Origin: Candidatus Poseidoniales archaeon
Lineage (GTDB): Archaea > Thermoplasmatota > Poseidoniia > Poseidoniales > Poseidoniaceae
Direction of reading: 5' to 3'
Length of the DNA: 64,000 nucleotides
NCBI GenBank assembly: GCA_009887095.1
Contig: QXYC01000031.1
Coordinates: 1-64,000 of the forward strand
This document shows positions 25,973-35,336 of the stretch, piece after piece. The position numbers were made by a program, and so were the translations under genes. Every line of letters begins with the position of its first letter. Positions within the stretch are counted from its first letter, which is position 1. The notes under the pieces are model-generated. The model did not search any database. It worked only from the letters and a program-made list of their open reading frames with translations, and had not been told where the DNA came from.

Positions 25973-26971
25973 ATGGGGAAATTATCGAGTGTTCTTGCCG
26001 AAGCCGGTCTCCCTGATTTCAGGAGCATCGTTGCAGATTCAGACTTGGATGGGCTTTGTGCAGCTGCGGTCTTGAAGGCTGCCAACCCTGAAGCCGTCGT
26101 TCACTTTGCCCATGCTGCATTGATTCGGTCTGGCTCAGTTGATCACTTGATTGACCAACACACGGCAATGGTGGACCTCCCCTTCCATCCAGATTGTGGG
26201 TGGTACCTCGACCATCACCAAACCAACCGTCCAAACGAAGCCGAAGAGGCTGCGTTCATTGCACGCGGTGGAACGTGCCACTGGGAGGCCACCCCCTCTG
26301 CAGCGAGGCTTGCATATGACGTGCTAAAACCTTACATTGATCTAAGTCATCTTGAGGAGATCATGCCTGTTGTTGATGCCTTAGACTCGGGACAGATTAC
26401 GAGAGAGGAGTTTCTCGAAGATGGCCCAATCCTCCAACTTGCTCGTTCGCTTTCCATGCGGGAAACAGAACACATGCAGCTGTTGCTCAGCATGCTCTCC
26501 AAAGGCGTCCGTCTTGCGGACATTTTAGCCGATGAGCGAATACAACCTCATGTCAATCGCGCCAAAGAAGAGCGCACGGCAGCGCAACACGTCGTCGAGT
26601 CCTCTACAACCATCATCGATCGACTTGCCGTGTGTCGAATGGATGAAAAAGGTGTTCGCTCAAACGGCTATCTCGTCACAGCATGGGCAGGCGACCGAGC
26701 TGATGCATGCTGCATCATTCACGGGTATGCAGATGGTTCAATCGACACGCCAGATCGACCCGCTCTATCTGCCAGCTTCTATGCTAATTCGTTCTTACCA
26801 GAAGGGCAAGGGCGTTTTGATTTGTCTCGAATGGCCACAGCTCTCGATCCGACGGGGGGCGGTCACGCCAATGCCTGTGGGTGCCGTGTCCAAGAACCAG
26901 GCCTCGATTCGAACCTCGAACATTGGCTTGACATGTGGGCAAAACGCAGTGAAACGTTGGCCATTCGTTGA
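25973..26971 (+). CDS. DHH-family phosphoesterase
   Basis: A 332-residue protein with DHH motifs (VADSDLDGLCAAAVL, DHHQTN) and a C-terminal DHHA1 domain ending DPTGGGHANACGC. Such enzymes hydrolyse phosphodiesters of short oligonucleotides, cyclic dinucleotides or related substrates with Mn2+; the substrate cannot be read from sequence. The open frame extends back to 25625 through the Nudix gene on the other strand, but the ATG at 25973 is the first start that makes sense. Confidence 0.85.
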   Translation: MGKLSSVLAEAGLPDFRSIVADSDLDGLCAAAVLKAANPEAVVHFAHAALIRSGSVDHLIDQHTAMVDLPFHPDCGWYLDHHQTNRPNEAEEAAFIARGGTCHWEATPSAARLAYDVLKPYIDLSHLEEIMPVVDALDSGQITREEFLEDGPILQLARSLSMRETEHMQLLLSMLSKGVRLADILADERIQPHVNRAKEERTAAQHVVESSTTIIDRLAVCRMDEKGVRSNGYLVTAWAGDRADACCIIHGYADGSIDTPDRPALSASFYANSFLPEGQGRFDLSRMATALDPTGGGHANACGCRVQEPGLDSNLEHWLDMWAKRSETLAIR

Positions 26972-27442
26972 TTACGCTAAGACGATGAAAAGGTAAAGGA
27001 ATCCAAGGAAGGCATGAAGGAACACAAGGACCACAATGAGGTCTGCAGCCCTTCCGTGTTTGAGTGAATGGTGGCTGAATTTCTCCCCATTCATTCTCGC
27101 ATCCCTTGCTTTTCGACCCATTCTTGCCAGTGCGTACAACAATCCAAATCCAACCGGCCCCATAAATCCATGAAGGCTCTGCGGCATAAGGTTCGACAGC
27201 GCATCACCATCGGTGCGCCACCCAACAATGGCCCGTGCAATGAACGCCACGGCAATCACGCCGAATGTGGAACGAAGCAATTGTTCGCCCATTTTTTCGT
27301 GTCGATCTCTCGCTACAACACGTTGTTCGCCTTTGAGCTCATGACTTTTCTTTCGCCATGAGTACTGCCACCAAATCCACACAAGCAAGCCCGTTGCCAA
27401 GAGTGGATGCAATAGGAGAATGAAGGCGTTGATTAGGTCCAT
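26972..27442 (-). CDS. four-helix membrane protein, DUF4079/cytochrome b561-like
   Basis: A 156-residue protein with four hydrophobic segments and conserved-looking histidines: LLHPLLATGLLVW near the start, QSLHGFMGPVGFGLLYALAR in the middle, and HHSLKHGRAADLIVVLVFLHAFLGF at the end. The layout resembles DUF4079 or b561-type heme-binding membrane proteins, but this is tentative. It is convergent with the DHH gene, with no gap. Confidence 0.6.
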   Translation of the reverse strand: MDLINAFILLLHPLLATGLLVWIWWQYSWRKKSHELKGEQRVVARDRHEKMGEQLLRSTFGVIAVAFIARAIVGWRTDGDALSNLMPQSLHGFMGPVGFGLLYALARMGRKARDARMNGEKFSHHSLKHGRAADLIVVLVFLHAFLGFLYLFIVLA

Positions 27443-27638
27443 TCTGTCGCCCCCTTGCTACCTCGGAGGCCCCCTTTCCTCATGGATGTTATTGGAAACA
27501 TTCGATTCAAGCCGCTCAACGCAGGAGTGACCCGTGCCGGTGGGTTGAAGGAGGGTAGGTTGAGGCACTGGTTGAGGGGCGAGTATTCTGCAGGAGACCT
27601 ATCTGGCAAATTGCCTTCAAGTTGCGTTCAAATCAAAC

Positions 27639-30600
27639 GTGACAAAAGCACGCCGTCAGTCCCTCGTTGTTCGAACTCCAGATTGGCAACTTTTGGAAAA
27701 GGCATGGCGCCCGATTCTGCTCTTGGCGGTTGCAGAAACGGAACTTCCCGCAGCCGACGAAGAGGATCAATCCTCGCCAATGCGAAAACCCACGAACATG
27801 CGACGCACAAGAACCCGTCGTGGTGGCCGGGGCTCATCTGGGCCGCTGGATAACCTTCCATCACCCGCAGAAATGCTCATCCCAAGTGATTTCTCAGACG
27901 CCTATCGGCTCGCTGTGCTTCTCACGCATAAATTACTCAACAAAGACGAATGGGACGCAACTTGGGAAACCACCGAAACCAGCCTCCGCGATTCATGCCT
28001 CGAAAAGGGAGCGCATCCAGTGTGGGGGGACCTGGCTCAGCACACCCCGATTTTCGGGCAATTTGCAGCCTTCCCAGTCGCAAAGCCGAAGAAAACCTCC
28101 TCAAAGAAAAAGGTCAAGATGGAGCCAAGTTACATCGATCCAACATCTTCCAAGGATTTGGCAATGGCCCTCGAGGCGCTTGCGCCTACCGTTGAAACCG
28201 CAGAGGCTCAAGTTGCACTCAGGACCGTGAGTTCTCAACTCTCCGCCGGTCGAAACCTCAATCCTGGTGCGCTGCTGTTCGAACTCGACGGTCAAGCCGC
28301 AGCCCTTTCTGCTCTGCTTCTCATCGCAACTGGTAACGATGCCAGCGATGCGCTGGAGCGCCTCAAGAAGGCCGACAAAACCCTTGCATCGGAATTGAGC
28401 GACTTGGTCGCCTTGCGAAACGGCGAGGTCAACGATTGGGCTGCGAGCACCAACGCAACAGGCGACCACTCCCTTGCAAAATCACGCCGCTTCCTCGCAT
28501 GGCAACACCCACCAGAATCCTCTGCAGACCTCGATGCAGAAACGCTCAGTGAGGGCCTTGACCTTCTGCAGGATGGAAAAGCACCGACTCAATCCATTGA
28601 ACGTGTGACATGGTGGCGATTGGCGGCTCTTCACCGGGAAGGAAAATCTGAGGAAACAATTCAAACACTCACGGCCCTCAAACTCGACGCTCACGCAGAA
28701 CTGTCCAATCTTCTCCCACTCATCTCTGACCTTGGAAGCGAGGAAGTCCAATCTTGGCTCGAAGGACAAATTCCTCACCTCGACGACGGTGCCCTCGTCG
28801 ACATCATTTGTTCAGAGGGCGTTGATACAGCTGCCCAGGCGCTTGCAGCAAAGCACCTCAGCCATGACAACAGCGAGGCTTGGGAACATGTTCTTCCAAT
28901 CGTCATCGATATCTACACCCGCTCGATGAACCTCCGACGCCTGTCGGAAATCATCGTCAAGAACGATCTTACACCGATGTCTCACCCGTACGAGACCTTG
29001 CTTGCCGCTCATCTTTTGGCTGCCGGTAAAGACAATGATTTGTGGCACATGGTTCGAACTGCACGGCAAAAAGCCCTCGATTCAGTCCACAGCACAGAAG
29101 CCCCTCCTGCCTTTTCATCAACCAGCGAAGCCCTTCTCATGCTGTTTGAAGGGGAGAACGTGGATGATGAACGCCTCGGCACCCTCCTCGACAAGAACGG
29201 GCTTCTCGCCTTCGGCGTCATCCGTCGAGCCCTCCGTGAAGGTGGGTCGGGTATTGTCGAAGATAAGGAACTCAAAGCGCTGGAAACAAGCGTGGCTGAA
29301 GCAGATCTTAGCCTTATGGAGCAACACTTGTTCGCTGCCGTAATTGACACGCTTCGCTTGAACCGTGTCGCATTGATGTTGCAACACGGAACATCCGTTG
29401 ACTCAACAGTCGAAAGCGTCAACACCTTGCTCGGGAATGAAAATGTACCTACAGCAATGATTCATTCAGTGCGCCACTTGGTGCTTGAGCACGATTTGGG
29501 TCTTCCATCGTTGGTCCGCTGGTACCAAACAAACGACCCACTTTCTCCATGGCACACCTTAGCCCGCGCTTCCGTGTCAGCGTCGATGCACGATGAACTC
29601 AACGCTGCAAGGGACTACCGAAGAGCTGGCGACCACGAAGGCTTCGATTATGAGCACAAGATTGTCCTCTACCGAAAGTCCCTCATTCACCTTGCTTTCG
29701 CGGGCCAATGGAAGGAAGCGGTGGAACTTCTTGATTCCCAACCTGCCCTCAAGAGCGCCATTACAAAGCGGTTCCAACTCTACCTGCGTGTGTCGTTCAC
29801 CTCGACTCAAAACACCAATGAAGCAACTCGATTGTTGAAGGATTTCGTACGCTCTACGAAAACGATCACACAGGAAAACGAGAAAGGTGAAATCGAAGAA
29901 ATCGATGTCACCTACTTTGCCGAAGATGACCTTGACATGCTCAAAACCTACCCCCTTGAACACCACCGAGTTCTCCCAACAGACCCCTTCTGCGGTCGAG
30001 TCACCGCCGCCGTGAACTCTCTGCAGAAGAATCGTCGCCGGCAACGAAACGCGTTCGATACCCGATTCACTCAACTCATGCAAGGTTCCTCTCCTTCGCT
30101 TGACGAACTGTATGAATTGGCAAAGGAAGCAGCACAGGAAAAGCCAGTCGAGGGACTCATGTTCCTTGAGCGAGCTCAAAACAGGGGACAATTCAGTGTT
30201 CGAGAAATTAAGCGGATTGCAGATGCCGAACAAGGCTTGTTTTCCGCTTACAAGGACCAGATTCCAAACGGCTCTCGCCGCTACTTGAGAAACCTCTCTC
30301 TCTCACCGTTGGTTCTGATTGACACCAACGTGCTGGTTGATGCGCTGATGGATGCCATCAAGCAACGGTTGGAGGTCTTCACAGAAGCGAGCCTCGACAT
30401 CGGTGGCCACGGTCACTTCCACCATGTCTTGTTGAAGCGAGCACAAGAAGGCAAAATCCAACTTTGGCTTCCAAAGATCGTCAAGCAAGAACTCAAAGGA
30501 ATTGCAAGCGACTTAGAATTCCTACGTGGTCGCTTCAGCGGCCTCTTGGTTCCACCAACCATGCTTGATACCGTCTTCAGAAAAGATGTCATCAGCGAAA

Positions 30601-30992
30601 TTGTGGACCAAGTGCTCTCTGACTACAGCACATGGCGCCCAATGGACTTGCAACTTGAAGTAGAGTCTGAAGACGCTGAGAACAAATCTCGAGTGGTCGA
30701 GTTCTTCAAAGATTACACCGAGATTTACGAAGAAATCACGGCCATGAAGCGAACCAGAGGCGAACCGGCTCGAACTGTTGTCGATGGCTTGGATGTTTAT
30801 CCTGAATCTCCGGATTGCACCATCATGCACCTTGCTCTTCACTTGGCTAAGCAATCTCTTGGCAACCTCGGAACAGTCCTTGTTGCAACCCGGGACAGCG
30901 ATTTCACCCTTGTTTCACGGGCGCTTGAAGAGCGCTTTGGATTCGGCGTTGCAAAGAACAGCCGAGCCCTCAACGGATTTTTGCATGGATGA
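27639..30992 (+). CDS. very large PIN-domain protein with N-terminal helical solenoid
   Basis: Up to 1117 residues. After an Arg-rich, RGG-like stretch (RRTRTRRGGRGSSGP at ~53-67) comes a long alpha-helical region (~80-880) that reads like a TPR/HEAT-type solenoid. The C-terminal ~230 residues form a PIN nuclease: LIDTNVLVDAL with Asp895, LPKIVKQELKGI, and VATRDSDFTLVSRAL near 1090. The acidic residues for metal binding appear present, so RNase activity is plausible. The start is uncertain: the GTG at 27639 or the ATG at 27780. The 196 bases upstream (27443-27638) show no other gene. No named family of this architecture is recognised. Confidence 0.75.
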   Translation: MTKARRQSLVVRTPDWQLLEKAWRPILLLAVAETELPAADEEDQSSPMRKPTNMRRTRTRRGGRGSSGPLDNLPSPAEMLIPSDFSDAYRLAVLLTHKLLNKDEWDATWETTETSLRDSCLEKGAHPVWGDLAQHTPIFGQFAAFPVAKPKKTSSKKKVKMEPSYIDPTSSKDLAMALEALAPTVETAEAQVALRTVSSQLSAGRNLNPGALLFELDGQAAALSALLLIATGNDASDALERLKKADKTLASELSDLVALRNGEVNDWAASTNATGDHSLAKSRRFLAWQHPPESSADLDAETLSEGLDLLQDGKAPTQSIERVTWWRLAALHREGKSEETIQTLTALKLDAHAELSNLLPLISDLGSEEVQSWLEGQIPHLDDGALVDIICSEGVDTAAQALAAKHLSHDNSEAWEHVLPIVIDIYTRSMNLRRLSEIIVKNDLTPMSHPYETLLAAHLLAAGKDNDLWHMVRTARQKALDSVHSTEAPPAFSSTSEALLMLFEGENVDDERLGTLLDKNGLLAFGVIRRALREGGSGIVEDKELKALETSVAEADLSLMEQHLFAAVIDTLRLNRVALMLQHGTSVDSTVESVNTLLGNENVPTAMIHSVRHLVLEHDLGLPSLVRWYQTNDPLSPWHTLARASVSASMHDELNAARDYRRAGDHEGFDYEHKIVLYRKSLIHLAFAGQWKEAVELLDSQPALKSAITKRFQLYLRVSFTSTQNTNEATRLLKDFVRSTKTITQENEKGEIEEIDVTYFAEDDLDMLKTYPLEHHRVLPTDPFCGRVTAAVNSLQKNRRRQRNAFDTRFTQLMQGSSPSLDELYELAKEAAQEKPVEGLMFLERAQNRGQFSVREIKRIADAEQGLFSAYKDQIPNGSRRYLRNLSLSPLVLIDTNVLVDALMDAIKQRLEVFTEASLDIGGHGHFHHVLLKRAQEGKIQLWLPKIVKQELKGIASDLEFLRGRFSGLLVPPTMLDTVFRKDVISEIVDQVLSDYSTWRPMDLQLEVESEDAENKSRVVEFFKDYTEIYEEITAMKRTRGEPARTVVDGLDVYPESPDCTIMHLALHLAKQSLGNLGTVLVATRDSDFTLVSRALEERFGFGVAKNSRALNGFLHG

Positions 30993-30999
30993 TACGAAC

Positions 31000-32226
31000 T
31001 CACATGTGTGAGATCATTGCATCGCCGAAGTCGCTGCAAGAAAGCAATGTTGCGTCGTCCATCAATCGTTCGAAATCGTAGGTCACAGTTTGGGCCAAAA
31101 TGGCTCCTTCCATGCCCTTGACAATCAGATCTGCTGCTTCGGTCCATCCCATGTGGCGGAGCATCATTTCAGCGGAGAGGATGAGGGAGCCTGGGTTCAC
31201 TTTGTTTTGTCCAGCATACTTTGGAGCGGTGCCGTGGGTTGCCTCAAAGATTGAGATACCTGTGTCGTAGTTGATGTTTGCACCAGGTGCAATACCAATG
31301 CCGCCGACCTGAGCAGCAAGTGCATCGGAGATATAATCGCCGTTGAGGTTCATTGTTGCGAGCACCGAGTACTCTGCAGGACGGGTGATGATTTGCTGAA
31401 GCATAGCGTCGGCAATCACATCTTTGATCAGGATGCTTCGACCAGTGGTTGGGTTTTCGAGGGTGCACCATGGGCCGCCATCAAGTTCGACTGCTCCGTA
31501 TTCTTGCTTTGCAATCTCGTATCCCCAGTCACGGAATCCACCTTCAGTGAACTTCATGATGTTCCCCTTGTGAACAAGGGTGAGGCTTTCCTTATCGTTG
31601 GCCAACGCATATTCAATTGCAGCACGCACAATTCGTGCTGTGCCTTCCTGAGAGATTGGCTTGATCCCAATTCCTGAAGTGTTCGGGAATCGAATTTTGT
31701 CAACACCCATCTCGTTTTGGAGGAAATCGATGACTTTCTTGACGCCTTCAGAACCGGCTTCCCACTCAATTCCAGCGTAGACATCTTCGCTGTTTTCACG
31801 GAAGATAATCATGTCCACATCGCCAGGTGCTTTCACAGGAGATGGCGTACCGTCGTACCAGCGAACGGGTCGAACGCAAGCGAACAAATCGAGCTTTTGG
31901 CGCAACGCCACGTTGAGTGAGCGAATGCCACCGCCGACGGGGGTTGTCAATGGACCTTTGATGGAGACAAGGCCACTTCGCATGGCGTCAAGCGTGGCCT
32001 CTGGCAACCATTCGCCAGTTGCGTTGAATGCTTTCTCGCCAGCCAACACTTCGGACCAAACGATGCCTCGTTGTCCGCCATATGCCTTCTCGACTGAAGC
32101 GTCAACGACCTTGATCATCACGGGTGTGATATCGACGCCAATTCCATCGCCTTCGATGTAGTGAATTACCGGGTCGTTTGGGATGTTGAGTTTGCCATTT
32201 TCCATGGTAACGGGTGTTCCTGCCAT
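31000..32226 (-). CDS. icd: isocitrate dehydrogenase, NADP-type
   Basis: Converts isocitrate to 2-oxoglutarate in the TCA cycle. It is 408 residues and close to the E. coli-type enzyme: [15 protein letters not shown], the substrate-binding [23 protein letters not shown], the regulatory/substrate serine in [14 protein letters not shown], the catalytic Lys region of [14 protein letters not shown], and [17 protein letters not shown] with [12 protein letters not shown] for cofactor and metal. It is convergent with the PIN gene (7 bases apart) and divergent from the OsmC gene. Confidence 0.95.
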   Translation of the reverse strand: MAGTPVTMENGKLNIPNDPVIHYIEGDGIGVDITPVMIKVVDASVEKAYGGQRGIVWSEVLAGEKAFNATGEWLPEATLDAMRSGLVSIKGPLTTPVGGGIRSLNVALRQKLDLFACVRPVRWYDGTPSPVKAPGDVDMIIFRENSEDVYAGIEWEAGSEGVKKVIDFLQNEMGVDKIRFPNTSGIGIKPISQEGTARIVRAAIEYALANDKESLTLVHKGNIMKFTEGGFRDWGYEIAKQEYGAVELDGGPWCTLENPTTGRSILIKDVIADAMLQQIITRPAEYSVLATMNLNGDYISDALAAQVGGIGIAPGANINYDTGISIFEATHGTAPKYAGQNKVNPGSLILSAEMMLRHMGWTEAADLIVKGMEGAILAQTVTYDFERLMDDATLLSCSDFGDAMISHM

Positions 32227-32284
32227 TGCAATCGTTACGAGGCAGAAGCGTCCCCTTCAAGAATGAACCGCCCGTGGGCGTTCT

Positions 32285-32665
32285 ATGTACGGGCGCGTGG
32301 ATTGGACAGGAGGCGACACAGTCGCATGCACAAATGAGCGCGGCGATCGCCTCGATTTGAACTGGGAAGATGGGCCAACTCCAATGCAGGTTGTCATGCA
32401 AATGATCGGCGCATGTTCAACCGCCGACCTCGTTTTGGGCCTAAAAGAGCGGTCCTTCAGTGAGGTCTGGGTTGAAATGGACGGGACTCGGGCAGAGACT
32501 GCTCCAAAGGTCTTCACAGATATCCACATGGTTTACCATGTACGCGGAGATGTACCTCTCAAACTTGTTGAACGCATCGTGGCCAAAAGCCATGAGAAGC
32601 ACTGCACGGTTTCTCAGATGTTTGTGAATGTCAACATGACTCATTCATGCCAAGTGCACAACTGA
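32285..32665 (+). CDS. OsmC-family protein
   Basis: A 126-residue OsmC/Ohr-like protein. The two redox cysteines appear as GACSTADL (buried peptidatic Cys) and KHCTVSQMF (second Cys). Members reduce organic hydroperoxides or bind thiols; the exact substrate is unknown. Its end is 3 bases from the end of the convergent acidic hypothetical gene. Confidence 0.85.
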   Translation: MYGRVDWTGGDTVACTNERGDRLDLNWEDGPTPMQVVMQMIGACSTADLVLGLKERSFSEVWVEMDGTRAETAPKVFTDIHMVYHVRGDVPLKLVERIVAKSHEKHCTVSQMFVNVNMTHSCQVHN

Positions 32666-32668
32666 TGC

Positions 32669-33319
32669 TCAGTTTGTGACAACCTTGAGTGCGGTCAACG
32701 AATTCATAGCGCTGAGAAGAAGTTCTCGAAGGGCATTGTAGAGTGGATGCCAACTCTGTGGGATTTGAGGCGGCGGGGCCACAGGAAGTGTACCCTGTTC
32801 GGTCGAAAGCACGGTAGCAAACGGCCGAACTTGACCGGTTCCAACCATGTCGATAATGAGGGATAGGTGGTAGGCTTCTTGATCCTTGATGACCTTGGCT
32901 GATTCGATCTTGGCCACGGCATCTGCAGGGAGGTCGCTCAACCAGTCTTCGCCACGTTCGTGACGAGAGTGCAATTCTTTCTTGACAAGGATTTCCAGAA
33001 GTTCTGAAATAACTTCATTGGATACTGGAGAAGTGAAGTTTGGTTTTCCGGACTCGTCCTGATGCGAGATTGCCGTTGTGCTGATGGCTTCCATTTGAGG
33101 TTCGAGGGGTTGTGCGGATTGACCAGCGAGCAACGGTTCATCCTCGTCATCGTCCATGAACATTGCAAGGGGGTCAGCGCTTTGGTTCTGTGATACCATT
33201 TGCTGGTTCAGTTGTGGTTGTGGTGCGGTTGCTCCGGGGCGGAGTGCGCCCAATTCTGCGAAGATATCAATCTCTTCTTCCACTACTTCTTCTGGTGCTG
33301 TTTCCCATGGTCCCATCAT
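32669..33319 (-). CDS. hypothetical protein with acidic, Gln-rich N-terminus
   Basis: About 216 residues from the ATG at 33319. Residues ~1-90 are low-complexity: glutamate-rich, then Pro/Gln/Ala-rich with a DDDEDEP patch, probably disordered. Residues ~95-216 look folded and helical (SNEVISELLEILVKKELHSR ... SLIIDMVGTGQVRPFATVL ... LYNALRELLLSAMNSL). No family is recognised. Upstream in-frame starts (TTG at 33376, ATG at 33346) would add ~10-19 residues with no clear merit. Confidence 0.6.
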   Translation of the reverse strand: MMGPWETAPEEVVEEEIDIFAELGALRPGATAPQPQLNQQMVSQNQSADPLAMFMDDDEDEPLLAGQSAQPLEPQMEAISTTAISHQDESGKPNFTSPVSNEVISELLEILVKKELHSRHERGEDWLSDLPADAVAKIESAKVIKDQEAYHLSLIIDMVGTGQVRPFATVLSTEQGTLPVAPPPQIPQSWHPLYNALRELLLSAMNSLTALKVVTN

Positions 33320-33419
33320 GTTATCAGTCGCATATGTGATTATCATAGTACATGAAAGGATGTTTTTCGAGACCAAATCCTGATGATGCTTCCATCAAAC
33401 GAGCGACCGATAGATTATC

Positions 33420-34112
33420 ATGGAACAAGTTCCTCTCAACGGCCAAGTATCAAAGGTGCTGGCGTTTTCCATCCGTGTGAAGCAGATGCGAGTTAATCGA
33501 GTTTCAACATCGATGCTTTGGGCAAGCATGCTGCTCGTTCTCTTGTTCGCCCCATCAATTTCCAGCATACCATCAGGTGTGGGCGACATGGCGAATGAAG
33601 GATGCCTTTGTCACGGCGGAATTTCTGATGCGACCACTGTTGTTATCAGCGGCCTCCCCGAGAAATTTGAATCAAACACCACCTACAACCTAAGTCTCGA
33701 AATTGAAAGTTCAATTAACGCAAGTAAAGATAGCCACCAAGGAGGATTTCGTTTCTTCACCAAAGGGGGTGGTGTGGTTCAGTTTGAGAACGCATCTGAG
33801 GTTCAACAACTCAATGATGGGTGGACGCATGAACTCGCAGGTACGTATCAGCGGCAGTGGAACTTGACATGGACCAGTCCTGAAAATTCAACAGAGCCTG
33901 TCAAATTCTCATTGGTGGGTAATGCAGTGAATGGCAATGAGCAGTCAAATGGTGATGGCTGGTCGTCGTATGTTATCTCTATCCCACATGTCGATGGACC
34001 ACCCGTAGAAGATACCGTTTCCGAACAAACCGACATCAGCGCCCTTGACTGGACAGTGTTTGCGGCAGCCCTTGCCGCCCTTGCCTTTTTCTTGATCCGA
34101 GTGCTCAGATAA
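33420..34112 (+). CDS. secreted, C-terminally anchored protein with choice-of-anchor V (reeler-like) domain
   Basis: A 230-residue surface protein with a signal peptide (hydrophobic core LWASMLLVLLFAP; an alternative ATG at 33486 gives a more usual length), one extracellular domain and a C-terminal helix (WTVFAAALAALAFFLIRVLR). The domain matches the choice-of-anchor V pattern: an N-terminal cysteine/His motif, TTYNLSLEIESS, HQGGFRFF, NLTWTSPE and SLVGNAVNG...GDGWSSYVISI. The usual CxxCH is here GCLCHGG, with only one residue between the cysteines, so covalent heme attachment is questionable. Function unknown. Confidence 0.7.
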   Translation: MEQVPLNGQVSKVLAFSIRVKQMRVNRVSTSMLWASMLLVLLFAPSISSIPSGVGDMANEGCLCHGGISDATTVVISGLPEKFESNTTYNLSLEIESSINASKDSHQGGFRFFTKGGGVVQFENASEVQQLNDGWTHELAGTYQRQWNLTWTSPENSTEPVKFSLVGNAVNGNEQSNGDGWSSYVISIPHVDGPPVEDTVSEQTDISALDWTVFAAALAALAFFLIRVLR

Positions 34113-35336
34113 TCAATTGACGAATTCTATGTGGCGATTCTGCAAGGCGCGCAGTTGTCGGTTCTCACTTGCGCCATGGATTTGTTCGCTTTTCACACCA
34201 GTCAACACAAGCATGACTCTAATTTCATCACCCAGTTCTTCACGAACAGCAGCCCCCCAGATGACTTGGGCATGAGGTGAAATTTGGTCCGAGATAATCT
34301 TTGCACATTTCTCAGCTTCGCCGAGTGTAAGGCTTGGTCCGCCAACCACGTTGATGAGGGCGCCACGGGCATCCGAAGAATCAATGTCCAGCAGTGGAGA
34401 ATGCATGGCTTCCTCAGTCGCCGCTTCAACACGGCCGGGTCCGCTGGCTTCACCAAGCCCAATCATGGCCACGCCGCTTCCAAATTGAATCACTGAGCGA
34501 AGGTCCTCAAAGTCGAGGTTGACCATGCCATCGGTGGTGAGCATTTCTGCAACTCCTGTAATTGAGCGAACAAGCAGTTCATCGCCGACACGGAACGCAT
34601 CCCCGATTGGGAGATCTTTGACGCCTTCAATTTCCAGCAATCGTTCGTTTGGTATCACGAGGATGGTATCGCAGTGCTCTCGCAAGCGCTCCAATCCCCA
34701 TTCAGCGTTCTGCTTCCGTAGAGCCCCCTCTGAATTGAATGGATAGGTCACGACAGCGATGGTCATTGCCCCTTGCTGTTTAGCCAGCCGTGCGATGTGT
34801 CCTGCAGCACCGGTTCCAGAACCGCCGCCCATTCCTGCAGTGATGATGGCAAGTTGAGTGTCATTGGTGATCCTTCGAAGGGATGGCTCAGATTCCAAAG
34901 CGGCTGCTTCGCCCTTTGTTGGATCGCCTCCAGCGCCACGTCCTCGAGCTGTTCTTCCAATCAAGATTTTTTCCTCGATTGGCGACATGAGCAATGCCTG
35001 CGCATCAGTGTTGATTGCATAGCCTGTGACGTAGGAATTCTTGAACAACCGCTCATCAAACAATCGATTTACAGCGTTGCATCCAGCGCCACCGACACCG
35101 TAGACCCTGATCCTTGGTTGAAGGGATTCGAGAAGGGCTTGCAACTCCACTTCTGAGTTTTCATCCATTGGTGGAGCGGCGGTGTTCGCTGCTGCTTGTT
35201 CTGCTTCTGACAGTTCCAAGACTCGTTCCACAAGGTGTCGCATGCTGCTTTCCTTGTCGATGTGACCTTGAATGTGCCGCACCTTGAATGGCCCAAACAG
35301 GCCTTTTCGAAGGGGCTCCTCAATCACGGAGGCCAT
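34113..35336 (-). CDS. ftsZ: cell division protein FtsZ
   Basis: Tubulin-like GTPase that forms the division ring. It has 407 residues with an N-terminal extension of ~75 residues before the GTPase core. Motifs are [23 protein letters not shown], the tubulin signature [11 protein letters not shown], the T5/T6 region NEWGL-like [25 protein letters not shown], and the T7-like [11 protein letters not shown]. The frame runs open further upstream, but the ATG at 35336 is chosen because it overlaps the end of radA by only 17 bases. The last residues lack a clear bacterial-type FtsA/ZipA-binding tail. Confidence 0.93.
   Translation of the reverse strand: MASVIEEPLRKGLFGPFKVRHIQGHIDKESSMRHLVERVLELSEAEQAAANTAAPPMDENSEVELQALLESLQPRIRVYGVGGAGCNAVNRLFDERLFKNSYVTGYAINTDAQALLMSPIEEKILIGRTARGRGAGGDPTKGEAAALESEPSLRRITNDTQLAIITAGMGGGSGTGAAGHIARLAKQQGAMTIAVVTYPFNSEGALRKQNAEWGLERLREHCDTILVIPNERLLEIEGVKDLPIGDAFRVGDELLVRSITGVAEMLTTDGMVNLDFEDLRSVIQFGSGVAMIGLGEASGPGRVEAATEEAMHSPLLDIDSSDARGALINVVGGPSLTLGEAEKCAKIISDQISPHAQVIWGAAVREELGDEIRVMLVLTGVKSEQIHGASENRQLRALQNRHIEFVN

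Noticed and set aside
27443-27638. Possible structured RNA in the 196-base gap before the PIN gene
   Set aside because: G-rich repeats of GGTTGA type are seen, but none of the conserved motifs of SRP RNA, RNase P RNA or tRNA.
27455-27853. 132-residue open frame ahead of and overlapping the PIN gene
   Set aside because: Composition is erratic and the second half is a shadow of the PIN gene; no start signal.
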